The notes beneath the pieces were generated by a model that searched no databases, had not been told where the DNA came from, and saw only the letters and a program-made list of their open reading frames with translations. Shown here piece after piece: positions 5,483 to 5,503 of a DNA stretch of 5,503 nt. Each line of letters starts with the position of its first letter. Positions within the stretch are counted from its first letter, which is position 1. This DNA is from Gammaproteobacteria bacterium (GTDB taxonomy: Bacteria; Pseudomonadota; Gammaproteobacteria; Chromatiales; Chromatiaceae), in NCBI GenBank assembly GCA_024277555.1, contig JAJRUY010000149.1:1-5503 (forward strand), read 5' to 3'. The translations under genes and the position numbers were made by a program.

Positions 5483-5503
5483 AAAATGAATTATTCGAGG
5501 TTC

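Larger units (their letters stand above)
5397..5503. repeat. Palindromic intergenic repeat element (paired hairpins with outer inverted repeats; REP/BIME- or MITE-like)
   Basis: Perfect outer arms ACCTCGAA (5399-5406) and TTCGAGGT (5494-5501) enclose two hairpin units in opposite orientation (5410-5437 and 5455-5482), separated by 17 AT-rich bases. With one mismatch the outer arms extend to ten bases and reach the window edge, so the right boundary is uncertain. Inner arms TCGTCA (5410-5415) and TGACGA (5477-5482) also pair. The hairpin core, with a GTCATTCC…GGAATCCA pattern, belongs to a type of short repeat scattered between genes in many proteobacteria. No transposase is present, so any mobility would need help from elsewhere. 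Read as RNA, it could fold into one long stem or two separate hairpins and may act as a bidirectional terminator or transcript stabiliser. Confidence 0.8.

Noticed and set aside
5397..5503. CRISPR array or integron attC site
   Set aside because: There are only two repeat units and they are inverted, not direct; no spacer pattern and no recombinase gene. A REP/BIME-like repeat explains it better.

Overview
The window looks like an ordinary chromosomal segment of a GC-rich gammaproteobacterium outside the enterics. The main evidence is an Hda protein with a Pseudomonas-like N-terminus (QLPLxV), next to an arsC–wrbA pair whose proteins and order resemble, from memory, those near hda in Pseudomonas. 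E. coli also keeps an ArsC-like gene (yfgD) beside hda. The exact genus cannot be read from the sequence.

Layout. (1) Positions 1-1509, + strand: the 3' end of an unrecognised gene with a C-terminal membrane helix, overlapped by a full gene for an unrecognised ~400-residue membrane-anchored protein with a glycine-rich hydrophobic segment. (2) Positions 1433-4690, - strand: a compact six-gene operon. In transcription order it holds an ArsC/YfgD-type thioredoxin-fold reductase, a WrbA-type flavodoxin/quinone reductase, the DnaA inactivator Hda, a YtqB/MnmM-type methyltransferase, a YqaA/DedA-like membrane protein and a histidine phosphatase. The first five genes are joined by start/stop overlaps of 4 to 10 bases; the last follows a 26-base gap. 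The operon runs tail-to-tail into the unknown + gene with a 77-base coding overlap, so there is no intergenic space for a terminator. (3) Positions 4691-4851: a divergent promoter region. (4) Positions 4852-5286, + strand: a small two-helix membrane protein with a histidine-dense loop, probably metal-binding. (5) Positions 5287-5503: non-coding, ending in a roughly 105-base palindromic repeat made of two inverted copies of a hairpin unit, flanked by outer inverted repeats.

Functionally the operon mixes replication control (hda), redox or stress enzymes (arsC, wrbA) and housekeeping enzymes. The tight overlaps point to co-transcription and translational coupling, not to a shared pathway. I see no convincing novel defence or mobile system. 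The best items for a second look are the paired-hairpin repeat with compensatory stem changes, the unknown membrane gene pair at the left, the long convergent overlap and the histidine-rich protein.
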